Origin: an uncultured Pelagibacteraceae bacterium
Lineage (GTDB): Bacteria > Pseudomonadota > Alphaproteobacteria > Pelagibacterales > Pelagibacteraceae
Reading direction: 5' to 3'
Length of the DNA stretch: 34,975 nucleotides
NCBI GenBank assembly: GCA_902609535.1
Contig: CACLSF010000008.1
Span: 1 to 34,975 of the forward strand
A program made the position numbers and the translations under genes. This document shows positions 24,426 to 31,674 of the stretch, in pieces (position 1 is the first letter of the stretch; each line of letters begins with the position of its first letter). Below the pieces are notes generated by a model. That model searched no databases and was not told the origin of the DNA. It saw only the letters and a list, made by a program, of their open reading frames with translations.

Positions 24426-25211
24426 ATGTCATTAATGAAGGGTAAAAAAGGACTAATAATGGGTGTTGCTAACGAAAGATCTATTGCTTGGGGTATTTCT
24501 CAAAAACTTTCAGAGGCAGGTGCTGAATTAGCTTTTACATATTTAGGTGATGCTCTAAAAAAAAGAGTAATTCCTCTTGCAGAAAAACTAAATTCGAATG
24601 TTACTTTTAGCTGTGATGTTGAAAAAAAAGATGATGTAATAAAATTATTTAGGGATGTTAAATCCCAATGGGGAGAGATTGATTTTGTTGTTCACGCAAT
24701 CGCTTTTTCTGATAAATCTGAACTTTCGGGAGAATATCTAAATACAACAAGAGAAAATTTTCTAAGAAGCATGCTGATTTCATGCTTTTCATTTACTGAG
24801 GTTGCAAAAGAAGCTTCAAAAGTCATGAAAAATGGAGGAAGTATGATAACTCTTAGCTATGAAGCTAATAAAGCAATCCCTAATTATAATGTAATGGGTG
24901 TTTGTAAGGCTGCTTTGGAGTCTAGTGTGAAGTATTTAGCAAGAGATTTGGGTGCTAGAGGGATAAGAGTTAATGCAATAAGTGCAGGTCCAATTAAGAC
25001 TTTGGCGGCATCAGCTATCGGAGATGCAAAATTTTTATACAAATGGAATGCTGATCATTCATTTTTAAAAAGAAATGTAGATAACATCGATGTTGGAAAC
25101 TCAGCATTATATCTTCTTAGTGATATGGCAGGTGGTGTTACAGGTGAAATTCACTATGTTGATGCTGGCTATAATAAAGTAGGTATGCCAGATCCTAAAA
25201 ATATATCTTAA
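24426..25211 (+). CDS. fabI: Enoyl-ACP reductase (NADH)
   Basis: A 261-residue short-chain dehydrogenase homologue completing the elongation cycle. It has the FabI-type cofactor loop MGVANERSIAWGI and the catalytic YxxMxxxK arrangement in AIPNYNVMGVCKAALESS. The C-terminal GGVTGEIHYVDAGYN is characteristic. SAR11-type genomes need only one such enzyme. It starts 3 nt after fabB, so fabA-fabB-fabI form one transcript. Confidence 0.96.
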   Translation: MSLMKGKKGLIMGVANERSIAWGISQKLSEAGAELAFTYLGDALKKRVIPLAEKLNSNVTFSCDVEKKDDVIKLFRDVKSQWGEIDFVVHAIAFSDKSELSGEYLNTTRENFLRSMLISCFSFTEVAKEASKVMKNGGSMITLSYEANKAIPNYNVMGVCKAALESSVKYLARDLGARGIRVNAISAGPIKTLAASAIGDAKFLYKWNADHSFLKRNVDNIDVGNSALYLLSDMAGGVTGEIHYVDAGYNKVGMPDPKNIS

Positions 25212-25223
25212 AAGTTTGTTATT

Positions 25224-25373
25224 ATGCTAATTTTAGTTTGGTTTGTAGTTTGTATAATATTTATTTTTGTTCAATTAATTCTTGAGGGTTCTGGACATGC
25301 ACTTGAAGTTTTTGCCCTATTGACTGCTATAGCTTTATTTTTAATAAATAAGCTTGGAAAAAAGAATAAATAA
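25224..25373 (+). CDS. Small two-helix membrane protein (49 residues)
   Basis: ATG at 25224, TAA at 25371-25373, 49 codons. Two hydrophobic segments (about 2-19 and 28-42) are joined by the polar loop EGSGHALE, with a basic tail NKLGKKNK giving a cytosolic C-terminus. It lies 12 nt after fabI and 16 nt before msrB on the same strand. The frame, composition and packing look like a real gene. I do not recognise a family and infer no function. Confidence 0.65.
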   Translation: MLILVWFVVCIIFIFVQLILEGSGHALEVFALLTAIALFLINKLGKKNK

Positions 25374-25389
25374 CTAACAAATAATTATT

Positions 25390-25881
25390 GTGAAAAGAAA
25401 GTTTTTGAAAATTGCTGGGGCTTCTATATTAGGTTTTATATTTTATCCATTAACTTCATTAGCAAATAACATTGTGGGTTTTAAAAAAAAATTAAAAAAA
25501 GATGAGAGTGAATATAATATAATTAATCCTGATCTTACAAATGAACAAAAAATAATAATGTTTGAAGAGGGTACTGAACGTGCTGGAACTAGTGAATTAA
25601 ATTATGAGAAAAGAAAAGGGTCATATCATTGTGCAAATTGTGGTGTAAAATTATTTGAGTCTGTTAAAAAATTTGACAGTGGAACTGGTTGGCCATCTTT
25701 TACAGAGGCATTACCTGGCGTATTTGTAACAAAAACTGATTATTCATTTGGAATGAAAAGAACTGAATATTCTTGTGCAAACTGCGGTGCTCATCATGGT
25801 CATGTTTTCAATGACGGGCCTGATGGTGGAAAAAGATATTGTAGTAACGGTCTTTGCTTGCTTTTCGTACCGGAGAGTTAG
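25390..25881 (+). CDS. msrB: Methionine-R-sulfoxide reductase, exported form
   Basis: 163 residues from a GTG start. A basic N-terminus and hydrophobic stretch (residues 5-26, ending near LANN) suggest export or membrane anchoring. The MsrB domain has zinc pairs Cys81/Cys84 (CANC) and Cys129/Cys132 (CANC), the FDSGTGWPSF block, and the catalytic cysteine Cys151 in KRYCSNGLCL. It reduces methionine-R-sulfoxide in oxidised proteins, here probably in the envelope. It is the last plus-strand housekeeping gene before the repeat-rich patch. Confidence 0.9.
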   Translation: MKRKFLKIAGASILGFIFYPLTSLANNIVGFKKKLKKDESEYNIINPDLTNEQKIIMFEEGTERAGTSELNYEKRKGSYHCANCGVKLFESVKKFDSGTGWPSFTEALPGVFVTKTDYSFGMKRTEYSCANCGAHHGHVFNDGPDGGKRYCSNGLCLLFVPES

Positions 25882-25888
25882 TAATTAA

Positions 25889-25905
25889 TGGGCGTTTTGT
25901 TGTCC
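25889..25905 (-). repeat. Core motif copy 1 of the 25.9-26.7 kb repeat family
   Basis: Plus strand TGGGCGTTTTGTTGTCC, containing CGTTTTGTT (25893-25901). It matches the other two copies except for one substitution in the core and a 1-nt insertion near its end. The minus strand reads GGACAACAAAACGCCC. Exactly 47 nt separate the core from the paired 9-mers at 25949. Confidence 0.65.
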
Positions 25906-25948
25906 GACCCAAATCAATACATAACATAATATATGACTTTTTTGAAAG

Positions 25949-25969
25949 GTACATAGTAGGGTACATAGT
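25949..25969. repeat. Paired 9-mers GTACATAGT (left pair)
   Basis: GTACATAGT occurs at 25949-25957 and 25961-25969 (12-nt period), 63 nt before the membrane gene at 26033. The same pair recurs just after that gene. An AATATA (TATATT on the minus strand) lies 15 nt to the left. The rest of 25970-26032 holds nothing else I recognise. Confidence 0.7.
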
Positions 25970-26032
25970 TAATCTAGGATTTCTTTGTGATGACTTTGTA
26001 ATTGAGGTTTCTTTCTGATATGTAATTCTCAA

Positions 26033-26455
26033 GTGAAATTAAATTGGATTATTTTTGTAACTGGATGGATGTCATTCAGAGCAGTTGGGTCAGGTTTGTT
26101 TTTGTTTTGGATCTTTACTGAAAATGAGCGTTCTGCACCATCTGAATGGATAGTTCCTTTTGTGGGCGACTTTTTTATTGGGATAACTGCTTTATTTTTA
26201 GTTTACCACATTATAAAAAAACCAAGCACTATACTATGGGGTCTTTTGCTGTCTTGGAATGTGATTGGTTTGTTAGATTTAATCCACGCAATAAATGTAA
26301 GTTTTGCTGCTCCTTATGGACCTATACCAGAAATAGGATTTAATGAATTGACAGTAAGATCTATTTTAATTTTAAATACTTTATTACAGATTTCTTGTAT
26401 TTACCTATTGTTTCAAAAAGACATAAAAGAATATTTTAAAAAAATAAAATTTTGA
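26033..26455 (+). CDS. Unrecognised four-helix membrane protein
   Basis: 140 residues from a GTG start with no clear ribosome site. Four hydrophobic segments are visible: about 4-28 (WIIFVTGWMSFRAVGSGLFLFW), 39-59 (WIVPFVGDFFIGITALFLVYH), 68-88 (ILWGLLLSWNVIGLLDLIHA) and 110-126 (SILILNTLLQISCIYLL), with a basic C-terminal tail. The loop with AAPYGPIPEIGFNELT lies between helices 3 and 4. I do not recognise the family. It is the only gene in a patch between msrB and pnp, and near-identical repeat pairs lie on both sides, so it may be a recently acquired cassette. Confidence 0.7.
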   Translation: MKLNWIIFVTGWMSFRAVGSGLFLFWIFTENERSAPSEWIVPFVGDFFIGITALFLVYHIIKKPSTILWGLLLSWNVIGLLDLIHAINVSFAAPYGPIPEIGFNELTVRSILILNTLLQISCIYLLFQKDIKEYFKKIKF

Positions 26456-26469
26456 GTTTTGAAGGTATG

Positions 26470-26489
26470 GTACATAGTCAGTACATAGT
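26470..26489. repeat. Paired 9-mers GTACATAGT (right pair)
   Basis: GTACATAGT at 26470-26478 and 26481-26489 (11-nt period), starting 15 nt after the stop of the membrane gene. It mirrors the pair at 25949-25969 and shares the preceding TTTTGAA. Confidence 0.7.
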
Positions 26490-26538
26490 CTTTTTAAAAA
26501 TAATTATCGTTGATAGAGAAAGATAATAAATTATTTAA

Positions 26539-26554
26539 GGGGCGTTCTGTTTCC
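26539..26554 (-). repeat. Core motif copy 2
   Basis: Plus strand GGGGCGTTCTGTTTCC; 14 of 16 bases match copy 3. The core CGTTCTGTT (26543-26551) is exactly 47 nt from the 9-mer at 26599, as in the copy-1 module. GGGC at its left end can pair with GCCC at 26565-26568. Confidence 0.65.
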
Positions 26555-26594
26555 TTATCAGTCTGCCCTATGTCGCAGAATATAACACATTTTT

Positions 26595-26620
26595 AAAAGT
26601 GTATGCAAAAAGTGTATGCA
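26595..26620. repeat. Tandem 13-mer AAAAGTGTATGCA, two copies
   Basis: Two exact adjacent copies at 26595-26607 and 26608-26620, holding paired 9-mers GTGTATGCA. On the minus strand TTGCAT inside a copy, followed after 18 nt by TATATT (26579-26584), could be a promoter reading towards core copy 2. Confidence 0.75.
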
Positions 26621-26667
26621 ACTGAATTTTACAAAAACAAGAGGAAGCAAAGGGAAATTAAAAAAGT

Positions 26668-26683
26668 GGGACGTTCTGTTGCC
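26668..26683 (-). repeat. Core motif copy 3
   Basis: Plus strand GGGACGTTCTGTTGCC, 129 nt after copy 2 and 10 nt before the A-run of the pnp terminator. No paired 9-mers are seen on its right, where the terminator lies. Confidence 0.6.
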
Positions 26684-26693
26684 AGGTACCCCA

Positions 26694-26728
26694 TAAAAAA
26701 ACCCCCAGAACATTCATTCCAGGGGTTT
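26694..26728 (-). terminator. Intrinsic terminator of the nusA-pnp operon
   Basis: Minus strand: AAACCCC (26722-26728) pairs with GGGGTTT (26699-26705), followed by a T-run (complement of 26694-26701). It begins 23 nt after the pnp stop. Confidence 0.85.
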
Positions 26729-26751
26729 AGAATTTTAATTTATGTTACTGA

Positions 26752-28824
26752 TTATTCAGCAGCTTGTTTCATGGAAAGTTTAACTTTACCTCTATCAAAA
26801 CCAATCACTTTAACTTTTACTTCGTCTCCCTCTTTGACTACGTCAGTAACTTTTTCTACTCTTTTAGGGGCAAGTTCTGAAATATGAACAAGACCATCCT
26901 GTTTACCTAAGAAATTAACAAAAGCACCAAATTCCATAATTTTCATAACTTTCCCGCTATAAATTTTATTTAATTCAGCTTTAGCAGTTATATCTTTAAT
27001 CATTTGCATAGCAATATTTCTAGACTCTTCATCAGGAGCAGCAACTGTTACTACACCTTCGTCATTAACATCAACTTTAGCACCTGATTTTTCAACAATC
27101 TCTCTGATAGTTGCTCCACCTTTTCCAATAACAGCTGCAATATCTTTTTTATCAACAGTTACTTGTTCCATTTTTGGAGTATGTTTTCCAACATCAGCTC
27201 TAGACTCGCTTAAAGCTTTATTCATTTCACCAAGAATATGAATTCTTCCATCTTTAGCTTGATTTAGGGCCTGCTCCATTATTTCAAATGTAATACCTGT
27301 AATTTTAATATCCATTTGTAATGATGTAATTCCATCTTTAGTTCCAGCAACTTTAAAGTCCATATCACCCAAATGATCTTCATCGCCCAAAATATCAGAC
27401 AAAACGCTAAAATCATCACCTTCTTTAATTAAACCCATTGCAATACCTGCAACTGGCTCTTTTATTGGAACACCTGCATCCATAAGTGCAAGAGATGCTC
27501 CACAAACAGACGCCATTGAAGAAGATCCATTAGACTCAGTTATCTCTGATACAATTCTAAAAGTATATGGGAAAGATTCTCTTGATGGTAATGAGGAATT
27601 AATTGCTCTCCATGCTAATTTTCCATGACCAACTTCCCTTCTACCAGTTCCAATTCTTCCAGTTTCACCAACTGAAAATGGAGGAAAGTTATAATGAAGC
27701 ATAAATCTTTCTCTATGTTGTCCATCTAAACTTTCTAAACGTTGTTCATCATCAGAAGTCCCTAGAGTGGTAACAACAATTGCTTGGGTTTCGCCTCTAG
27801 TAAATAATGCTGAACCGTGAGCCCTTGGTAGAACTCCAACTTCACACATTATTGGTCTAACATCAGCAAGACCTCTTCCATCAATACGATTTTTATTTTT
27901 TAAAATATCTGTTCTTACTATAGATTTTTCCAAATTTTTGAGTTGTGAGTTTACATCTAGGTCTGAGTAACTCTCATTTTCTTCATAAAGCTTTTTAGCT
28001 TTTTCGGTAATTTCCGAAATTTGATTAGATCTATCTTGTTTATCTCTAGTGGAGAATGCTTTCTTTAAATCTTCTGTAAATTCTTCTTCTAATTTCTCTT
28101 TTACTTCTGAAAGATCTTTTTTCTCAACTGTCCATTCAGGCTTTCTACATTCTTTTGCTAGTTCCTCGATCATTTCTATTACTGGAACAAATCCTTCATG
28201 TCCAAACTTAACTGCGTTTAACATTTCTTCTTCTGTAAGACCATTTGCTTCTGACTCGACCATCAAAACTGCATCTTTAGTTCCAGCTACAACAAGATCT
28301 AGCTTAGATTTTTCTAATTCTATTTTAGATGGGTTAAGGACGTACTTTCCTTCAATAAAGCCAACTCTAGAAGCTCCAACAGGACCCATAAATGGCATTC
28401 CCGAAATAGCTAGGGCTGCTGACGAAGCAGTAATTGCTAAAATATCAGGTTGATTTTCTGCATCATATGAAATCACTGTTGGTAACAACTGTACTTCATT
28501 TTTAAATGCATCTGGAAATAACGGTCTTATAGGTCTATCAATTAATCTTGAGATTAATGTTTCGCTTTCAGTTGGTCTTGCCTCTCTTTTAAAATATCCT
28601 CCTGGTATTTTTCCACCTGCATAATACTTTTCCTGGTAGTTTACAGATAAAGGAAAGTAATCCATATCTGGGTTTACTTTCTTTGCACCAACAACTGTTG
28701 CTAAGATAACTGTTTCACCACATTGAGCTACAATTGCTCCATCAGCTTGTCTTGCTATTTTTCCAGTCTCTAAACTTAATTTTTTTCCACTTACTTCTAT
28801 TTCTTTTTTTACTACTTTAAACAT
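26752..28824 (-). CDS. pnp: Polyribonucleotide nucleotidyltransferase (PNPase)
   Basis: A 690-residue 3'-to-5' phosphorolytic exoribonuclease, core of the RNA degradosome. Two RNase PH domains (the second with [19 protein letters not shown] and [14 protein letters not shown]) are followed by a KH domain ([22 protein letters not shown]) and a C-terminal S1 domain ([29 protein letters not shown]). Length and order are standard. The start codon directly follows the rpsO stop, with Shine-Dalgarno AGGAAG inside the rpsO end. Confidence 0.97.
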   Translation of the reverse strand: MFKVVKKEIEVSGKKLSLETGKIARQADGAIVAQCGETVILATVVGAKKVNPDMDYFPLSVNYQEKYYAGGKIPGGYFKREARPTESETLISRLIDRPIRPLFPDAFKNEVQLLPTVISYDAENQPDILAITASSAALAISGMPFMGPVGASRVGFIEGKYVLNPSKIELEKSKLDLVVAGTKDAVLMVESEANGLTEEEMLNAVKFGHEGFVPVIEMIEELAKECRKPEWTVEKKDLSEVKEKLEEEFTEDLKKAFSTRDKQDRSNQISEITEKAKKLYEENESYSDLDVNSQLKNLEKSIVRTDILKNKNRIDGRGLADVRPIMCEVGVLPRAHGSALFTRGETQAIVVTTLGTSDDEQRLESLDGQHRERFMLHYNFPPFSVGETGRIGTGRREVGHGKLAWRAINSSLPSRESFPYTFRIVSEITESNGSSSMASVCGASLALMDAGVPIKEPVAGIAMGLIKEGDDFSVLSDILGDEDHLGDMDFKVAGTKDGITSLQMDIKITGITFEIMEQALNQAKDGRIHILGEMNKALSESRADVGKHTPKMEQVTVDKKDIAAVIGKGGATIREIVEKSGAKVDVNDEGVVTVAAPDEESRNIAMQMIKDITAKAELNKIYSGKVMKIMEFGAFVNFLGKQDGLVHISELAPKRVEKVTDVVKEGDEVKVKVIGFDRGKVKLSMKQAAE

Positions 28825-29073
28825 TTACTTCCTTAAATTTAATTTTGTTAAAACTGATTTATAAGACTCCATATTATTTTTCTTTAAATAGTCTAATAAT
28901 TTTTTTCTTCTATTTACTGCTCTCAAAAGGCCTACCGAAGAATGTTTATCCTTTTTGAATTGTTTAATATGTTTTGACAGACTCTCAATTTTCCCTGTCA
29001 ATTGGGCAATCTGAACTTCTGAAGATCCAGTATCTTTGTCATGGGTTTGAAGTTCTTTTACTTTTTCTTTCAT
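28825..29073 (-). CDS. rpsO: 30S ribosomal protein S15
   Basis: 82 residues with the S15 core THDKDTGSSEVQIAQLTGKIESLSKHIKQFKKDKHSSVGLL. It is slightly shorter at the N-terminus than the usual 89 residues; no in-frame upstream start is available, so the shortening is real. S15 binds the central domain of 16S rRNA. It is followed with no gap by pnp, the conserved rpsO-pnp pair. Confidence 0.95.
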   Translation of the reverse strand: MKEKVKELQTHDKDTGSSEVQIAQLTGKIESLSKHIKQFKKDKHSSVGLLRAVNRRKKLLDYLKKNNMESYKSVLTKLNLRK

Positions 29074-29081
29074 TGTTTCCT

Positions 29082-29447
29082 TTATTTATTTGTTTGTTTA
29101 ATTAAATTTTCTATTTTTTCTGCATAATCAAAAGAATCATCTTTTACAAAAAATAGCTTTGGCAGAAACTTCATAGTTATTTTTTTAGATAGAACTTTTC
29201 TAATCATAAAAGAAGCTATTTTCAATTTTTCTATAATTTCTTCTGAATTTTTTCCTCCTAATGGCATCACAAATATTTTTGCCGTTTTTAGATCTGGTGA
29301 CATTCTAACTTCTGTTACAGTAATTTCATTTGTAGATAAATTTGGTATTTTTGCTTCATCTCTTATAAAAAGTGTACCCAAAGCTTGTTTTATCATTTCA
29401 CCAACTCTTAGTTGTCGTTGTGTTATAGGCTTCCCTAAATGTTTCAT
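29082..29447 (-). CDS. rbfA: Ribosome-binding factor A
   Basis: A 121-residue KH-like protein that helps mature the 16S 5' end and 30S subunit. The family pattern is RQLRVGEMIKQAL near the start and ITVTEVRMSPDLKTAKIFVMPLGG in the middle. The start abuts the infB stop (TAAATG). In most alphaproteobacteria truB comes next; here rpsO follows after 8 nt. Confidence 0.93.
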   Translation of the reverse strand: MKHLGKPITQRQLRVGEMIKQALGTLFIRDEAKIPNLSTNEITVTEVRMSPDLKTAKIFVMPLGGKNSEEIIEKLKIASFMIRKVLSKKITMKFLPKLFFVKDDSFDYAEKIENLIKQTNK

Positions 29448-31664
29448 TTAAATCGTTCTCTCAGTTATTGTTGAATTATAAACTTCTATGATATCTTTTT
29501 TTTGATAGTCGGCGAAGTCTTTCAGTGTAATACCACATTCCAAACCAGCGGAAACCTGCTTTGTTTGATCTTTTTCTCTAAAAATTGAACCAATTTTTCC
29601 ATTAAAAATTATTGCCCCATCTCTTATAACCCTTGCACTAGAGTTTTGAGTTATTTCTCCCTCAACTACTTTAGATCCTGCTACTTTACCAACTTTTGAA
29701 ACTTTAAAAATCTCAAGAATTTCTGCACTTCCAATTATTTTTTCCTCTACATCTGGAGATAACAAACCTCCCATCTTGCCTTTTATAAAATCTAAAACCT
29801 CATAAATTATATTGTAGGAAGAAATTAAAATTTTTTCTTGTTCCGCTCTTTTTTTTGCTTCTTTACTCGGTTTAACATTAAATGCGATTATCACTGCATT
29901 TGAGGCTTTTGCTAAAGTTACATCAGTTTCGGTTACCATTCCTATATCTGATAGAAGTATTTTTGGTTTTACTTCATCGTGTTTAATTTGATCTATAGCA
30001 TTTTTGATTGCTTCCGATGAACCATGAACATCAGATTTAATTATTATATTTAATTCTTCAGATACTGAGTTTTGAAAAGCTGAATCTTGTGTAACAAAGG
30101 TAAGTGGGATTTTATCATCCTTTGATTCTTGTACTCTAGCTTCACATAAAGATTTAGCTTCTTTTTCATTTGGCAAAACGATAAAATCATCACCTGATTT
30201 TGCTGCACCATTTATTCCAATTATTTCAATAGGAGTAGCTGGCTCTGCAATATCGATATTTTTACTTTGATCATTTATTATTGCTCTTACTTTCCCCCAT
30301 TTTAATCCACTTACAAAATAATCCCCTTTTTTTAAAGTGCCTGCTGTTATGATAATATTTGCAACTGGGCCTCTTCCAATATCTATTTTTGACTCTAAAA
30401 CTATTCCTTTTGCATTTGTTTCAAAATCTGTTTTTAAATCTAATAATTCTGCTTGTAACAAAACAGACTCAACTAACTTATCTAAATTATTTTTAGTTTT
30501 TGTTGAGATCTCTACCATCAAAGTATCACCTGATAATTCTTCAGCTATTAATTCATATTCTAAAAGTTGATTTTTTATTTTTTGTGGATCTGCGTCAGGC
30601 AAATCACATTTATTTATAGCTACAACTATTGGTACTTTTGCGGCTTTTGCATGCTTTATTGACTCGATTGTTTGTGGTTTTACACCATCATCTGCAGCGA
30701 CAACTAATATTACTATATCTGTTAGCCTAGAACCTCTAGCTCTCATCTCAGTAAAAGCTGCATGACCAGGCGTATCTATAAATGTAATTTTGTTGTTGTC
30801 ATGCTTGATCTGATAGGCTCCAATGTGCTGGGTAATACCTCCAAATTCACCAGAAACTACATTTGCTTCTCTTAGTACATCCAAAACTGATGTTTTTCCA
30901 TGGTCAACATGACCCATTACAGTAACGATTGGTGCTCTGTTTTTTAAATTTTCTGATTTTATCTCTTTTATTTTTTCGATTATGTCTTCGGCTTTTTTCT
31001 CTCTTATAGGACTATGTCCAAATTCTTTAACTAGATATTCTGCTGTATCAGCATCAATTGTATTATTTATAGTTACTGTTACCCCCATACCAAGCAAATG
31101 TTTAATAATACTGCTAGACTGCTCTGCCATCCTATTCGCTAGCTCTTTGATTGTTATTACCTCTGGAAGGTTTACTTCTCTTTTAATTTGCTTAAAATTA
31201 TCATCGTTGTCAGATTGACTTAAACTTCTATTTTCTTTTTGTTTCGCTCTTTTTAGAGATGCCAAACTTCTTGATTTAGTCTCAGAATGGTCATCACTCA
31301 GAGCCCTAGAAATTGTTAGCTTTAATTCCCTTCTTTTGGCAACATTTTTATTTGACTTATTTTCTTTTTGTGTTGTTTCGCCTTTTAGTCTTCTAGTAGC
31401 TCTTTGCTCAGCTAATTTCCTTTTTTCAAAATCCGAGGAAGGTTGTGGAGATGGTCTAGTAAAATTGTTAGGTTTTGATGAGTTACTCGTGTTTGTTCTA
31501 TAGTTACTATTATTTTGTCTTGAAAACTGAGGCTTTCCAGCAAACTTTGGAGTTTTTTTCTCAATAACAACAGTATTTTTTGATTTCGATTTAGCTTGTT
31601 CTATACTGCTAAAAGCTTTTTTTGAACTTCCAACAATCGATAACTTTAATTTTTTTTTCTCCAT
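29448..31664 (-). CDS. infB: Translation initiation factor IF-2
   Basis: A 738-residue translational GTPase that places initiator tRNA on the ribosome. Residues 1 to about 165 are a basic, Ser/Asn/Lys-rich disordered region, then the IF2-N-type segment EVITIKELANRMAEQSSSIIKHLLGMGV. The G domain has G1 GHVDHGKT (251-258), DTPGH and NKCD. Domains II-IV follow, with FNVKPSKEA and the C-terminal IREKDQTKQVSAGLECGI-like region. All GTPase motifs are intact. It starts 10 nt after nusA. Confidence 0.97.
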   Translation of the reverse strand: MEKKKLKLSIVGSSKKAFSSIEQAKSKSKNTVVIEKKTPKFAGKPQFSRQNNSNYRTNTSNSSKPNNFTRPSPQPSSDFEKRKLAEQRATRRLKGETTQKENKSNKNVAKRRELKLTISRALSDDHSETKSRSLASLKRAKQKENRSLSQSDNDDNFKQIKREVNLPEVITIKELANRMAEQSSSIIKHLLGMGVTVTINNTIDADTAEYLVKEFGHSPIREKKAEDIIEKIKEIKSENLKNRAPIVTVMGHVDHGKTSVLDVLREANVVSGEFGGITQHIGAYQIKHDNNKITFIDTPGHAAFTEMRARGSRLTDIVILVVAADDGVKPQTIESIKHAKAAKVPIVVAINKCDLPDADPQKIKNQLLEYELIAEELSGDTLMVEISTKTKNNLDKLVESVLLQAELLDLKTDFETNAKGIVLESKIDIGRGPVANIIITAGTLKKGDYFVSGLKWGKVRAIINDQSKNIDIAEPATPIEIIGINGAAKSGDDFIVLPNEKEAKSLCEARVQESKDDKIPLTFVTQDSAFQNSVSEELNIIIKSDVHGSSEAIKNAIDQIKHDEVKPKILLSDIGMVTETDVTLAKASNAVIIAFNVKPSKEAKKRAEQEKILISSYNIIYEVLDFIKGKMGGLLSPDVEEKIIGSAEILEIFKVSKVGKVAGSKVVEGEITQNSSARVIRDGAIIFNGKIGSIFREKDQTKQVSAGLECGITLKDFADYQKKDIIEVYNSTITERTI

Positions 31665-31674
31665 TTATCATCTC

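Noticed and set aside
25808-26032. Minus-strand frame of 74 codons across the end of msrB
   Set aside because: It is antisense to conserved msrB residues and is made largely of the repeat-rich spacer.
25889-26683. Integron attC sites or a CRISPR array
   Set aside because: The cores contain GTT but lack paired R'/R'' sites with the right symmetry, and there is no integrase gene. The repeats are too few and irregular for CRISPR, with no cas genes.
26603-26887. Plus-strand frame of 94 codons starting in the tandem 13-mers
   Set aside because: It runs through the pnp terminator and into the antisense of pnp, with no coding character.
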